IMG/VR virus record: IMGVR_UViG_3300028897_000401
Span: 1-54,900 of that record
Length of the DNA stretch: 54,900 bases
Origin: a virus
Reading direction: 5' to 3' (one strand)
Part shown: one piece after another, positions 14,857 through 21,932 of the stretch
Position numbering within the stretch: the first letter of the stretch is position 1
How the letters are laid out: each line of letters opens with the position of its first letter
Notes under the pieces: model-generated
Told to the model about the DNA's origin: nothing
The model's input: the letters and a program-made list of their open reading frames with translations, nothing else
The model's database searches: none
Made by a program: the position numbers and the translations under genes

Positions 14857-15137
14857 AATGTAAATACACGACGGCAATTCACGCCAAAAGACTAAAGCAG
14901 ATGTTGAAAAGGAAAGACCCGTGCGCCTGCTGTCCGGCGGCACCGTATTTTGACGAAAACAAACCTAGTCGCATAATGTGGAGCGATAAACCCAATCCCT
15001 GCCGAATATGCCTAGATTTTGTCGGGCTTACCCACGAGACAGGCTCACGTTGCCCGTGTTTTATTTTGGACGAAAGGGCAATCATCGAAACCCTCAAAGC
15101 ATTGGAACGGTGGGAGAAATCAAATGAACGAAGTTAA
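14853..15137 (+). CDS. Cys-rich zinc-binding protein
   Basis: 94 residues from GTG 14853, overlapping the previous stop (GTGA). CACCPAAP, CRICLD and CPCF give at least two possible metal sites. Overlaps the next gene by 14 bases. Similar Cys-rich proteins recur in phage accessory regions; function unknown. Confidence 0.65.
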   Translation: MKCKYTTAIHAKRLKQMLKRKDPCACCPAAPYFDENKPSRIMWSDKPNPCRICLDFVGLTHETGSRCPCFILDERAIIETLKALERWEKSNERS

Positions 15138-15330
15138 AGCCTGGGACGGCGAGATGTGGAAAGTGGGCGAAAAGGTCGGCTACAAAGATATAAACCTTAT
15201 GGAGTACGAGGGTGTAATTGTCGGATTTATTTCTGCGAATATGTGCAACGTGAAATGGACTAGACCGACCTTTCTTTTGGGCATCAATCCTTCACTGGAG
15301 TATATTCCGAATTTGCGGAGGTTGAAATGA
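15124..15330 (+). CDS. Small beta-rich hypothetical protein
   Basis: 68 residues from ATG 15124, with GGGAGAAA upstream. SH3-like alternating strands (WKVGEKVGY, YEGVIVGF, MCNVKW) suggest a small beta barrel. Overlaps the SLOG gene by 4 bases. Function not recognised. Confidence 0.55.
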   Translation: MNEVKAWDGEMWKVGEKVGYKDINLMEYEGVIVGFISANMCNVKWTRPTFLLGINPSLEYIPNLRRLK

Positions 15331-15713
15331 AAGTAGGCTTTACCGGTACTCGCAAAGGTATGACCATGAGACAACAACGCACTGTAGAGCGAGCACTGCA
15401 CTTTTTGGGTGTGACCGAATTGCACCATGGCGATTGTTGGGGGGCTGACGAGGAAGCAGATTGGCTTGCCAGGACAAACAACATCAAGAGGGTGATTCAT
15501 CCACCAAAAGACCCCAAGAATCGAGCCTTCTGCGACGCCGAAGTAGTGTTAGACGAAAAAGATTATCTTGAACGCAACCACGATATAGTAGACGCTGGGC
15601 GCATTTTGATAGCGGCTCCAGGTTCTCTGCACGAGATCACCAGAAGTGGCACCTGGGCAACAATTCGCTACGCCGAAAGGAAGGGCGTTCCGGTAATTTT
15701 AGTGAGGCCATAA
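15327..15713 (+). CDS. SLOG-family Rossmann protein
   Basis: 128 residues. MKVGFTGTRKGM, HGDCWGADEEA and the late RSGTWATIRYA-GVPV pattern match the SLOG superfamily (DprA/LOG/YspA-like), which binds nucleotides or nucleotide-derived signals. Phage members are common and poorly characterised. Conserved Gly and Asp residues for ligand binding appear intact. Could act on NAD-derived or cyclic nucleotides or in DNA metabolism; speculative. Confidence 0.7.
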   Translation: MKVGFTGTRKGMTMRQQRTVERALHFLGVTELHHGDCWGADEEADWLARTNNIKRVIHPPKDPKNRAFCDAEVVLDEKDYLERNHDIVDAGRILIAAPGSLHEITRSGTWATIRYAERKGVPVILVRP

Positions 15714-15948
15714 TTATCTGAGCGTCCATTTGTTTGGGCCAGGTAGAGAAAGCAAACCGGAGATATTCCAAGCGAATTGAAGGAAGATTAGAATCCTTCA
15801 CTCTAGCCGCCCGAAATGGTGGCTACAGTAATCGGTTCTAATTGCCGATAATCAATGTAAACAGGGGATGAAATATGGCAATTTTAGCAAGCACTAATGC
15901 ACACGAACGGTCCACCGTATGTGTGCAATAGTGCCAAGGGGGAAACGC
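15714..15948 (+). other. Hairpin-rich intergenic region
   Basis: Several local stems occur in series: GAAGGA-TCCTTC, GCCGCC-GGTGGC, ATCGG-CCGAT and GTTTG-CAAAC. Candidate small RNA or leader. An 18-codon frame from ATG 15875 has only a weak ribosome site. No other gene seen. Confidence 0.35.
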
Positions 15949-16146
15949 ATGGAATTTAGAGAACACATCAGAACAATGCTCAAGGACGAAATGGATATGC
16001 TGCAAGAGCCTGGGGCCGGGTATGAAGATGTGGATAAAGTTGAAATGTGGGAGATAGTTGAAAGGCATATTCTTTCCGATTTGGGTGAGGCCGTCAATGA
16101 GGAAATCTTGCAACTTCAAAATTTTCTAAATGAGGGGGAGGAATGA
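15949..16146 (+). CDS. Small acidic helical protein
   Basis: 65 residues from ATG 15949 behind AAGGGGGAA. Strongly acidic helices (MLKDEMDMLQE, EAVNEEILQLQNFL). Overlaps the next gene by 4 bases. Function not recognised. Confidence 0.6.
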   Translation: MEFREHIRTMLKDEMDMLQEPGAGYEDVDKVEMWEIVERHILSDLGEAVNEEILQLQNFLNEGEE

Positions 16147-16580
16147 TCTCATACGATCTCTGGCAAAACGAACTCAACCGCTGGAGCTACATGGGCACGG
16201 GTAAGCTGCGGACGCGGTTGAATCGTATAACCAAGCCAGACAAATTAGCAGCGTTTATGAAGATGGCGCGGGAGCGCGGGGAGCGCAACTTGCTTGCCGC
16301 TGCGCATGTGCGTTCAGAAAAATTAGGTTTAGATTACCTCAAGTCACTTTATCCGATTAAATACAAACCAATACCAACACAAGAAATGCGAAACCCTCAA
16401 ACGAACTTACAGCAACCGAAAAAGGCAAGACCGAATAGACCGCCGCCACAGAGTACGCCATCGGAGATGCGCGCTAAGGGCTACGAATACAATGTGGCCG
16501 AAAAGCGCTGGCAAAAAAAGAAAGACAAGTGTGTCATTGGTTCCAAGATGACAACCGCGAGAGTGGTGGAGGTGGATTGA
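16143..16580 (+). CDS. Basic hypothetical protein
   Basis: 145 residues. A helical N-terminal half, then a Pro/Lys/Arg/Gln-rich linker (KKARPNRPPPQSTP) and a short basic C-terminal module (KGYEYNVAEKRWQKKKD). Probably binds nucleic acid. Its last codons (VEVD) contain GGAGGTGG, the ribosome site of the next gene. Confidence 0.65.
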   Translation: MISYDLWQNELNRWSYMGTGKLRTRLNRITKPDKLAAFMKMARERGERNLLAAAHVRSEKLGLDYLKSLYPIKYKPIPTQEMRNPQTNLQQPKKARPNRPPPQSTPSEMRAKGYEYNVAEKRWQKKKDKCVIGSKMTTARVVEVD

Positions 16581-16846
16581 TGAAGGTAAAAAAGGAATAC
16601 CTAGAATTGTGCTATACGCGCCCAACCAAGCCGCATCCAGGCGGAGGTGTGACGAACGAACCGTATACGATCGTGTACGATTATGACATGGAGAAATTGT
16701 GCGGCGATACATATACTGGAGCGCATTTTCTTTCGGTACTGAATTTTGCATGGAAAAACGGATTCCCCTGGTCGATCAGTAGGTGGCACGAAGTTAACAC
16801 ACTAAGGTCGCCGTCAATAGCCAGGAGAATTGTGGAGGTGGATTGA
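16580..16846 (+). CDS. Hypothetical protein
   Basis: 88 residues from ATG 16580, overlapping the preceding stop. Aromatic-rich and mixed alpha/beta. It ends in IVEVD with the same GTGGAGGTGGATTGATG junction as the gene before it, which serves the next start. No family recognised. Confidence 0.6.
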   Translation: MKVKKEYLELCYTRPTKPHPGGGVTNEPYTIVYDYDMEKLCGDTYTGAHFLSVLNFAWKNGFPWSISRWHEVNTLRSPSIARRIVEVD

Positions 16847-17016
16847 TGCTGATGCCGTGGGGGAAATTTAAGGGCAAAGACATAGAGGAAATCCCGTCGG
16901 GCTACCTGAAGTGGCTGGCCGAGAACTGCGAGGACGACGATATAGCCACAGCCGCCGACGAGGAATATCGGTGGCGAACCGATTGGAACAAACACTTTTG
17001 GGAGCAGGCATTATGA
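16846..17016 (+). CDS. DUF3820-like protein
   Basis: 56 residues from ATG 16846. MPWGKFKGKDIEEIPSGYLKWL is the signature of the DUF3820 group, often attached to or near exonucleases. Only this core is present. The start overlaps the preceding stop (TGATG), with the ribosome site inside the upstream gene. Function unknown. Confidence 0.7.
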   Translation: MLMPWGKFKGKDIEEIPSGYLKWLAENCEDDDIATAADEEYRWRTDWNKHFWEQAL

Positions 17017-17144
17017 ACGTGCGCAAACACGCCAAAGTAATAGACCTTGCAGCGTACCGCCGGAAGAAAATTCTAGAGCGGGAGTTGAAGAAACTTAGGG
17101 CCGAAGGATGGATCATCTGTCGGCAAGAAGAGGGGGAGAAATGA
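17013..17144 (+). CDS. Small basic helical protein
   Basis: 43 residues from ATG 17013, overlapping the previous stop by 4 bases. Lys/Arg/Leu-rich helix (KVIDLAAYRRKKILERELKKL). A GTGCGCAAACACGC motif lies in its first codons. Function not recognised. Confidence 0.5.
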   Translation: MNVRKHAKVIDLAAYRRKKILERELKKLRAEGWIICRQEEGEK

Positions 17145-17332
17145 GAACTTACTATGTAGCCTATACCGAAAGGGTGATGTTCACCTATCGGGTGAGGGCG
17201 CGAGATTTTGAGGAAGCCAAGCACCTTGTCATAATGGACGGCTGCGGCGAGGAAGTATTTCATGATTCTGACGGCATAGTTGAGGGTTCCATCGAGGATT
17301 TGACCCACATATATGAGGAGGTTGCGGAATGA
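17141..17332 (+). CDS. Small beta-rich hypothetical protein
   Basis: 63 residues from ATG 17141 behind AGGGGGAG. TYYVAYTERVMFTYRVRARDFEEA resembles small phage proteins with a strand-helix layout; C-terminal acidic helix. Overlaps both neighbours by 4 bases. Function unknown. Confidence 0.6.
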   Translation: MRTYYVAYTERVMFTYRVRARDFEEAKHLVIMDGCGEEVFHDSDGIVEGSIEDLTHIYEEVAE

Positions 17333-17595
17333 AACATACACCAGGACCGTGGAAAGCCCACCAAGACCCATACGCTAAAATATGGTTAGTAGATATGGGG
17401 AACGAAAAATGGCGACAGTTTTACAAACAACAAACAATATTTACAGAAGGCAATGCCAAACTAATCGCAGCAGCACCGGAATTGTTGGAAGTCATACAAG
17501 ATTTTTTGGCAGCGAAAAATAAAGATGAAATGCACCACGCAATGGTACGTATGGAAGAAGCAATCGCCAAGGCAACACAAGGGGGGGAGAAATGA
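17329..17595 (+). CDS. Conserved small phage protein (TPGPWK type)
   Basis: 88 residues. KHTPGPWK at the start and NAKLIAAAPELLEVIQ in the middle are the hallmarks of a very common small phage protein of unknown function. The C terminus is helical. Overlaps the next gene by 4 bases, behind GGGGGGAG. Confidence 0.75.
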   Translation: MKHTPGPWKAHQDPYAKIWLVDMGNEKWRQFYKQQTIFTEGNAKLIAAAPELLEVIQDFLAAKNKDEMHHAMVRMEEAIAKATQGGEK

Positions 17596-17909
17596 ACAAG
17601 TACCTTGAAATGATGTACGAGAGAGCAGAAAGTAAAATGCTGGTCGGTATTTGCCCCTTCTGCGATGCCGACTCTGAAATGGAAAGTTGGGTTGTCGCTA
17701 ATTTTCAGGCTTGCAAGCCAGTAAATTATCCTTGCGCATGGGCTACTTGTATATTTTGTCCGCACGCCGAGTATGCGAATCTGCCCTTTATGATGGACGG
17801 GGATGGCGAAGTAACTATGGATGATACCGAAGAGGGTTGCACTATGGCCGGTAGGCGTGCGTGGCGCAAATACCGAGACTTTTTCAATGAAGAATCGGAA
17901 ACACCGTAA
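17592..17909 (+). CDS. Restriction-alleviation-like Cys protein
   Basis: 105 residues. CPFCDADSEME near the N terminus and a later CIFCPHAEYA pair resemble the Lar-like zinc-ribbon proteins of phages, some linked to restriction alleviation; the resemblance is limited. Its 3' end overlaps the convergent integrase gene by 26 bases, so little free DNA lies beside the integrase. Confidence 0.6.
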   Translation: MNKYLEMMYERAESKMLVGICPFCDADSEMESWVVANFQACKPVNYPCAWATCIFCPHAEYANLPFMMDGDGEVTMDDTEEGCTMAGRRAWRKYRDFFNEESETP

Positions 17910-19311
17910 TTTCACCCGTTCGCACGTCAATTTCCACCCGGTCTATGAGAATGGAGAGAATCCTTTTCATGGTAACCCGGTCGAAATTGGCGTTGCGGAT
18001 AGAGGTTACCTTGTCGGCGACTACTTCATGGTTGTAAATTTCCGCTTCCGCCTTTCTCAACTGTACGCCGGTGGCGTCCAGGCGTTGCGACAATTCACGC
18101 TTGGACTCTTCAAGTTCAAGGACTTTTTTCTTAATAAGATGCCTGTCCTTGGAATTGAAGAGGTCGAGAAGATTGTCTTGCTTAACTGAGAGGTCGTCTA
18201 TTTTGGATTCTAGAATTTCGTATTGCTCTACGAGTCGGCTCTTTCTGTGTTGGACGTGCTTTGATATGGCGGTGGCATTTATGTCGTGCGACCGGAAAAA
18301 TTCCAGGACGGCCTCTTCTAGCGGCTCGCGTTTGATGGATTTCCGGATGCATGTATCACAGTGGTCGTGGGAGCGTGTATGGAATTGACAACGGTATCGC
18401 GCAGTATCCCGGTCTTTGCGGTACTGACCCGCCCAGGAACTTCCGCAGGGTTTGGCGACGACAAGTCCGGACAAGAGAAACCTGTCATCGTCGTAAACCC
18501 TGGTGGCTGCGGTACGACCTTTGATGACGGTTTGCGTGCGTTCCCACACCTGGCGGTCGATTATGCCGATGTGATCCGACGGGAGTACCTCACCGCCATG
18601 CCTTTGAAAGCTGCGGTTTTCCCTGGCAGGATCGGCGATGTAATGGACGGATTTCAACATGCGCAAAATTTGCTGGTGGTTCCAGAGTTTCCCGCCGGTA
18701 GTTTTGATGCCTTGAGCATTGAGCCAATCTGCTATCTTGCGAGCGCCTTGATAGTTGAGGGCTCGGTTGTATATCTCTTTGACAATTTCCGCGTCTTTGT
18801 TGGGCTTGAGCCGTTTGTGCTCACGGTCGAGTTCAAAACCGAAAGAAACCCAGCCGCCCGTCCAGCGCTGCTTTTTGGCGAGCTTGTTCATGGCATCAGT
18901 AACCCGGAGCGAAATAACGTCGGATTCGTATTCGGCAAAAGAAACGAGCATAGTGCGGAACAGGCGTCCCATGGCGGTTTGTGTATCGACATTCTCTGTT
19001 ACCGATACTATGCCGACGCCGTTCTTTTCAAACTCTTCACTCAGAGACAAAAAATCTCTGACACGACGGGAAAAACGATCGAGCCGGTAGACGCATACTT
19101 TGTCTATACTGTTTTCGGAAACTACCCTTCGCAGGGCGTTGAGGCCGGGGCGAGACAGCGACCGCCCCGTTTTGCCTATATCAACAAAGGTGTTGGTAAG
19201 CTCCCATCCCTGGGATTTGATGTAATTCTCGGTGGCGTCCCTTTGTACTTCAGGGCTTACAGAAATATCGCCGCGTTCCTCGGATTGTCGGACGTAAACT
19301 GCGGTTTTCAT
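17884..19311 (-). CDS. int: Large serine integrase
   Basis: 475 residues on the minus strand. Resolvase domain with catalytic Ser10 in YVRQSEERGD and the YRLDRFSRR arginine motif; then a recombinase domain (about 160-270), a zinc-ribbon region (about 290-330, with C-GSSWAG and HDHCDTC) and a coiled coil (about 365-430). This is the complete architecture of phage serine integrases, which recombine attP with attB and need a directionality factor for excision. Its ATG directly follows the repressor stop, so the two are co-transcribed. Confidence 0.93.
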   Translation of the reverse strand: MKTAVYVRQSEERGDISVSPEVQRDATENYIKSQGWELTNTFVDIGKTGRSLSRPGLNALRRVVSENSIDKVCVYRLDRFSRRVRDFLSLSEEFEKNGVGIVSVTENVDTQTAMGRLFRTMLVSFAEYESDVISLRVTDAMNKLAKKQRWTGGWVSFGFELDREHKRLKPNKDAEIVKEIYNRALNYQGARKIADWLNAQGIKTTGGKLWNHQQILRMLKSVHYIADPARENRSFQRHGGEVLPSDHIGIIDRQVWERTQTVIKGRTAATRVYDDDRFLLSGLVVAKPCGSSWAGQYRKDRDTARYRCQFHTRSHDHCDTCIRKSIKREPLEEAVLEFFRSHDINATAISKHVQHRKSRLVEQYEILESKIDDLSVKQDNLLDLFNSKDRHLIKKKVLELEESKRELSQRLDATGVQLRKAEAEIYNHEVVADKVTSIRNANFDRVTMKRILSILIDRVEIDVRTGEITVFPILH

Positions 19312-19833
19312 TTAGCCAGCCAGATTGATGGGAGCGGAGAAGTGAGGGTCGTCGTCATCCTCGCTGTCCAGTTTTACGTAGTCGCTGCCACTTCCGTAAT
19401 AGTCGTTGTGTATAGCTTTACGTTTATGTTTCCACAGATAAGTATCGTAGGCTTCGATGGCGATACGATAAAAGGCCATGCGCATAGCCTTGAGGCTTCT
19501 GCCGATAGTTGTGTTTACGAATCTTTCGTCGGTGGCCAAACAAAGGAATTTCGTAACAGTCCTGGGTTCGTCGTGATAAATCTTTGCCAGTTTGCACGCC
19601 AACTCTTGCGGAATACCGCAAAATTGCCGCTCGCTAATTCCGAAAATGTAATCCAGCGACCAGCCTTTTTCTATGGCTACCTTTATGATTTTTTCCCATG
19701 GCAGACCGTCTTGAGCGATATAGCGCGAAATACTGTTAGCATGCGGAATGTCGAGTATCTGTGCAAGTTCCTCGTAGGTGTCAACATTTGCAAGGACTTT
19801 AATTTTTTCGAAAACGGCTTTGGCGGATTTCAT
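19312..19833 (-). CDS. CI-type repressor
   Basis: 173 residues, minus strand, behind GAGGGG. The N-terminal 65 residues (FEKIKVLANVDTYEELAQIL, then PWEKIIKVAIEKGWSLDYIFG) match the phage CI helix-turn-helix family. The remaining part is helical and acidic with no S24 Ser/Lys protease dyad, so RecA-stimulated self-cleavage is not expected. It is divergent from a Cro-like gene across a 97-base region with a 16-bp palindrome, and directly upstream of the integrase in one operon. Probably maintains lysogeny. Confidence 0.8.
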   Translation of the reverse strand: MKSAKAVFEKIKVLANVDTYEELAQILDIPHANSISRYIAQDGLPWEKIIKVAIEKGWSLDYIFGISERQFCGIPQELACKLAKIYHDEPRTVTKFLCLATDERFVNTTIGRSLKAMRMAFYRIAIEAYDTYLWKHKRKAIHNDYYGSGSDYVKLDSEDDDDPHFSAPINLAG

Positions 19834-19868
19834 TGGCTACCCCTCATAGCACGAATGATAATTATCTA

Positions 19869-19897
19869 TTGACTAAAGTTAACAAATTTGCTAGAAT
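19869..19897 (+). promoter_or_regulatory. Early rightward promoter with operator
   Basis: TTGACT (19869-19874), 17 bases, TAGAAT (19892-19897), reading into the Cro-like gene. The spacer shares its 16-bp palindrome with the 10338 promoter. The minus-strand repressor promoter probably overlaps it (AT-rich, TTGTTA on that strand), giving the usual switch layout. Confidence 0.75.
19879..19894. promoter_or_regulatory. Probable operator in the lysogeny switch
   Basis: TTAACAAATTTGCTAG differs by one base from the palindrome at 10348-10363. Its position over the early promoter and between divergent regulators makes it the likely binding site of the CI-type repressor, the Cro-like protein, or both. 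Confidence 0.65.
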
Positions 19898-19930
19898 ATT
19901 TACACCCTAAAAATACAGAGGTTCAATAGA

Positions 19931-20182
19931 ATGGTTACCTTTACAGACCTAGTGGAAAGAATCAAATCTCTTATGCGCCTGGAAACCGATTCGGAAGTGG
20001 CCGAATGGCTCGGCATATCCGTTGCTGACCTGTATAACCGGCGAAGACGAAACATACTCCCCCTCAAAAGACTTGTTCAGGTTTCAGAGAAGCACAACAT
20101 TGACGTTCGTGCCCTACTGTACGGTCGGGGTCCGACTGTGCGCAATAATAACCATAGCAAAATTGTTGGAAAAAAGCAATAG
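19931..20182 (+). CDS. Cro-like helix-turn-helix protein
   Basis: 83 residues. LVERIKSLMRLETDSEVAEWLGISVADLYNR and VSEKHNIDVRALLYG give the same CI-type helix-turn-helix as the divergent repressor, without a C-terminal domain. Its promoter carries the shared operator. By context a Cro-type antirepressor that opens the lytic early operon. Confidence 0.75.
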   Translation: MVTFTDLVERIKSLMRLETDSEVAEWLGISVADLYNRRRRNILPLKRLVQVSEKHNIDVRALLYGRGPTVRNNNHSKIVGKKQ

Positions 20183-20212
20183 GGTATTTCCCCCATTTTT
20201 AAGGAAAAAACT

Positions 20213-20401
20213 ATGAAGGCATGTATTTGTGGTGGCAGGATGGCGCTTGGCATAAAAATAGTGCCGAAACCGTATCGTTTTAATCTATATTGTGATTGTG
20301 GGCGGATAGAAAGTTACGATCCGAAAGAGGCGAAGAAACATCTCGACAAAGCCATCACCGATGCGTTTTTGTCTGTGGTTGGCGAACAGGAGGCCGCATA
20401 G
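20213..20401 (+). CDS. Small zinc-ribbon protein
   Basis: 62 residues, ATG behind TTAAGGAAA. CICGG and CDCGR form one probable zinc site; a short helix follows. Its last codons carry AGGAGG for the next gene, whose GTG overlaps this stop. Function not recognised. Confidence 0.65.
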   Translation: MKACICGGRMALGIKIVPKPYRFNLYCDCGRIESYDPKEAKKHLDKAITDAFLSVVGEQEAA

Positions 20402-21639
20402 TGTTAGCAGAATTGATCCCCAAGGTGGCGGAATTTGAAAGGGAGCCCACGTCGAAATGGCGAGAGAGGCCGAGCAATGCTTCGTTGGGCCAGAGATGTT
20501 TACGGATGGACGTGTTTCATGCGCTTGGATTCAACCGCCGTCCCTTGCCCGGCAGGGCGCTTTTGGTCTTCGACGATTCAAGTTGGCATGAGGAACTTAC
20601 TGCCGAATGGATCGCACGTACAGCCTTTACGCTGCACTCCAGGCAGATGCCCCTGGATATAATCACAATGGATTGGGTGAAAGACCGGAAAAAGTACGAG
20701 TGTTCCATGTGTGGCCAGCAAGTGTGCGCAAACACGCTTCATGGGCACTCGGATGGTTGTTTGCTTGATCCGAGCCGTGTCGAGCGAAACTACGAACATA
20801 AAGCGATCAACCATTTTAGTTTCCAAGCCTTATGGGGCGGCGAAGAGTTGCCGTTAGGATACTTGGCCCAGGATCATCTTTACACCCTGGGGCTCAGCCG
20901 GTTGATCGAAAACGTCAACGAGTCTTTATTATTGGTAAAAAATAAGAATACGGCTCAGTATATAGATTTCCACATATTGCACGATTTCAAAAGAGACAAA
21001 CTTAGGGTGCTGGAAGCGACACACAGCACCGGCGAAAAAAAGACAATAGATCACACCGAAGAGAACGTGCTCGCGAGAATCTGTGAGCATTGGTATAGGG
21101 TGAGACAATGCGTCGAGAATCGGTTTTTGCCCGTCAGGTCTTACGGCCTGGATGATTGGCAATGCTCATATTGTGGGTGGCACGCACCGTGTTGGGAGAA
21201 TTACACACAAGAAATCAAAGAGCGCCAAGACGTAATCCTGCCGGAATCCCATTTCCTGCCGAAACTAGAAAGATACCTGGAACTCAGAGAGTACGGCAAA
21301 GAGTTTAACAACCTCAAAAAAGAATTGAAGCAAGACCTGGAAACTTACGGGCTGCGGGGCGGCGACGTGTATCTGCTCGACAAGATGCGAGGTAAGGTCG
21401 GCGGCATCAGCGTTATGCTCAAGGTTTTTAAGACTACACGGGTGAACATGGAAAAACTCCCGGTAGAACTTGTCGAGGCCGCTAAGGAAACAAAGGAAAC
21501 CGTCGCCATAGACGTGCGGGTCATTAAACCCACCGACGTTGAAAAGCGGCGAGAGGAAAAACTCAAACAATACTTGGAAGTCACCGACGAGGCCAGATTG
21601 GAGGCGGGGCTTACGGGGAAAAGGATTGTAGAGCTATGA
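20401..21639 (+). CDS. Cas4/RecB-like PD-(D/E)XK nuclease
   Basis: 412 residues from GTG 20401, chosen for the AGGAGG 8 bases upstream. Nuclease core: GHSDG with Asp118, EHK at 132-134, and Gln157 in the YLAQ motif. Cys33 with Cys255, Cys258 and Cys264 probably bind an iron-sulphur cluster, as in Cas4/AddB-type exonucleases; CSMC near 101-104 may bind zinc. The C-terminal 130 residues are helical. Likely a recombination or replication exonuclease in the early operon. Not a CRISPR protein by context, since no array is present. Confidence 0.8.
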   Translation: MLAELIPKVAEFEREPTSKWRERPSNASLGQRCLRMDVFHALGFNRRPLPGRALLVFDDSSWHEELTAEWIARTAFTLHSRQMPLDIITMDWVKDRKKYECSMCGQQVCANTLHGHSDGCLLDPSRVERNYEHKAINHFSFQALWGGEELPLGYLAQDHLYTLGLSRLIENVNESLLLVKNKNTAQYIDFHILHDFKRDKLRVLEATHSTGEKKTIDHTEENVLARICEHWYRVRQCVENRFLPVRSYGLDDWQCSYCGWHAPCWENYTQEIKERQDVILPESHFLPKLERYLELREYGKEFNNLKKELKQDLETYGLRGGDVYLLDKMRGKVGGISVMLKVFKTTRVNMEKLPVELVEAAKETKETVAIDVRVIKPTDVEKRREEKLKQYLEVTDEARLEAGLTGKRIVEL

Positions 21640-21932
21640 CCAAGACAAGTTTAAAGGGTACAGCGCTAGAGGGGTTTATGGAATTTGTCGCCGAAAAGCT
21701 GGGCGCAGACACCATGATGCTAGTAGCCTGCAAGGCGGAAGGGTTAAAGGAAAAAGACGAGTACACATCTATAGGTGTGGTTATCGGCAATACGCAGGCT
21801 CTGGCTACGGCTGTAGCCAACGCATTGGCAGGGAATCCACCTCTGGATTTGTTTGTAATGCAAGCGCTTGGAAAGGGAATCTTGCAGAAGTTGGGTTTAG
21901 ACAACCCGATGAAAGGGGGAGAGAATGAGTGA
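21636..21932 (+). CDS. Hypothetical early protein
   Basis: 98 residues, overlapping the nuclease gene by 4 bases and the next by 8. Helical, with an Ala/Gly-rich centre (ALATAVANALAGNP). It may be a partner of the nuclease or the gp3-like protein. No domain recognised. Confidence 0.6.
   Translation: MTKTSLKGTALEGFMEFVAEKLGADTMMLVACKAEGLKEKDEYTSIGVVIGNTQALATAVANALAGNPPLDLFVMQALGKGILQKLGLDNPMKGGENE

Noticed and set aside
18361-19872. Long plus-strand ORF opposite integrase and repressor
   Set aside because: It mirrors two clearly recognised minus-strand genes; its own sequence has no domain and no ribosome site.
20401-21639. Calling the Cas4-like nuclease part of a CRISPR system
   Set aside because: No array or other cas genes; such nucleases are common in phage recombination modules.
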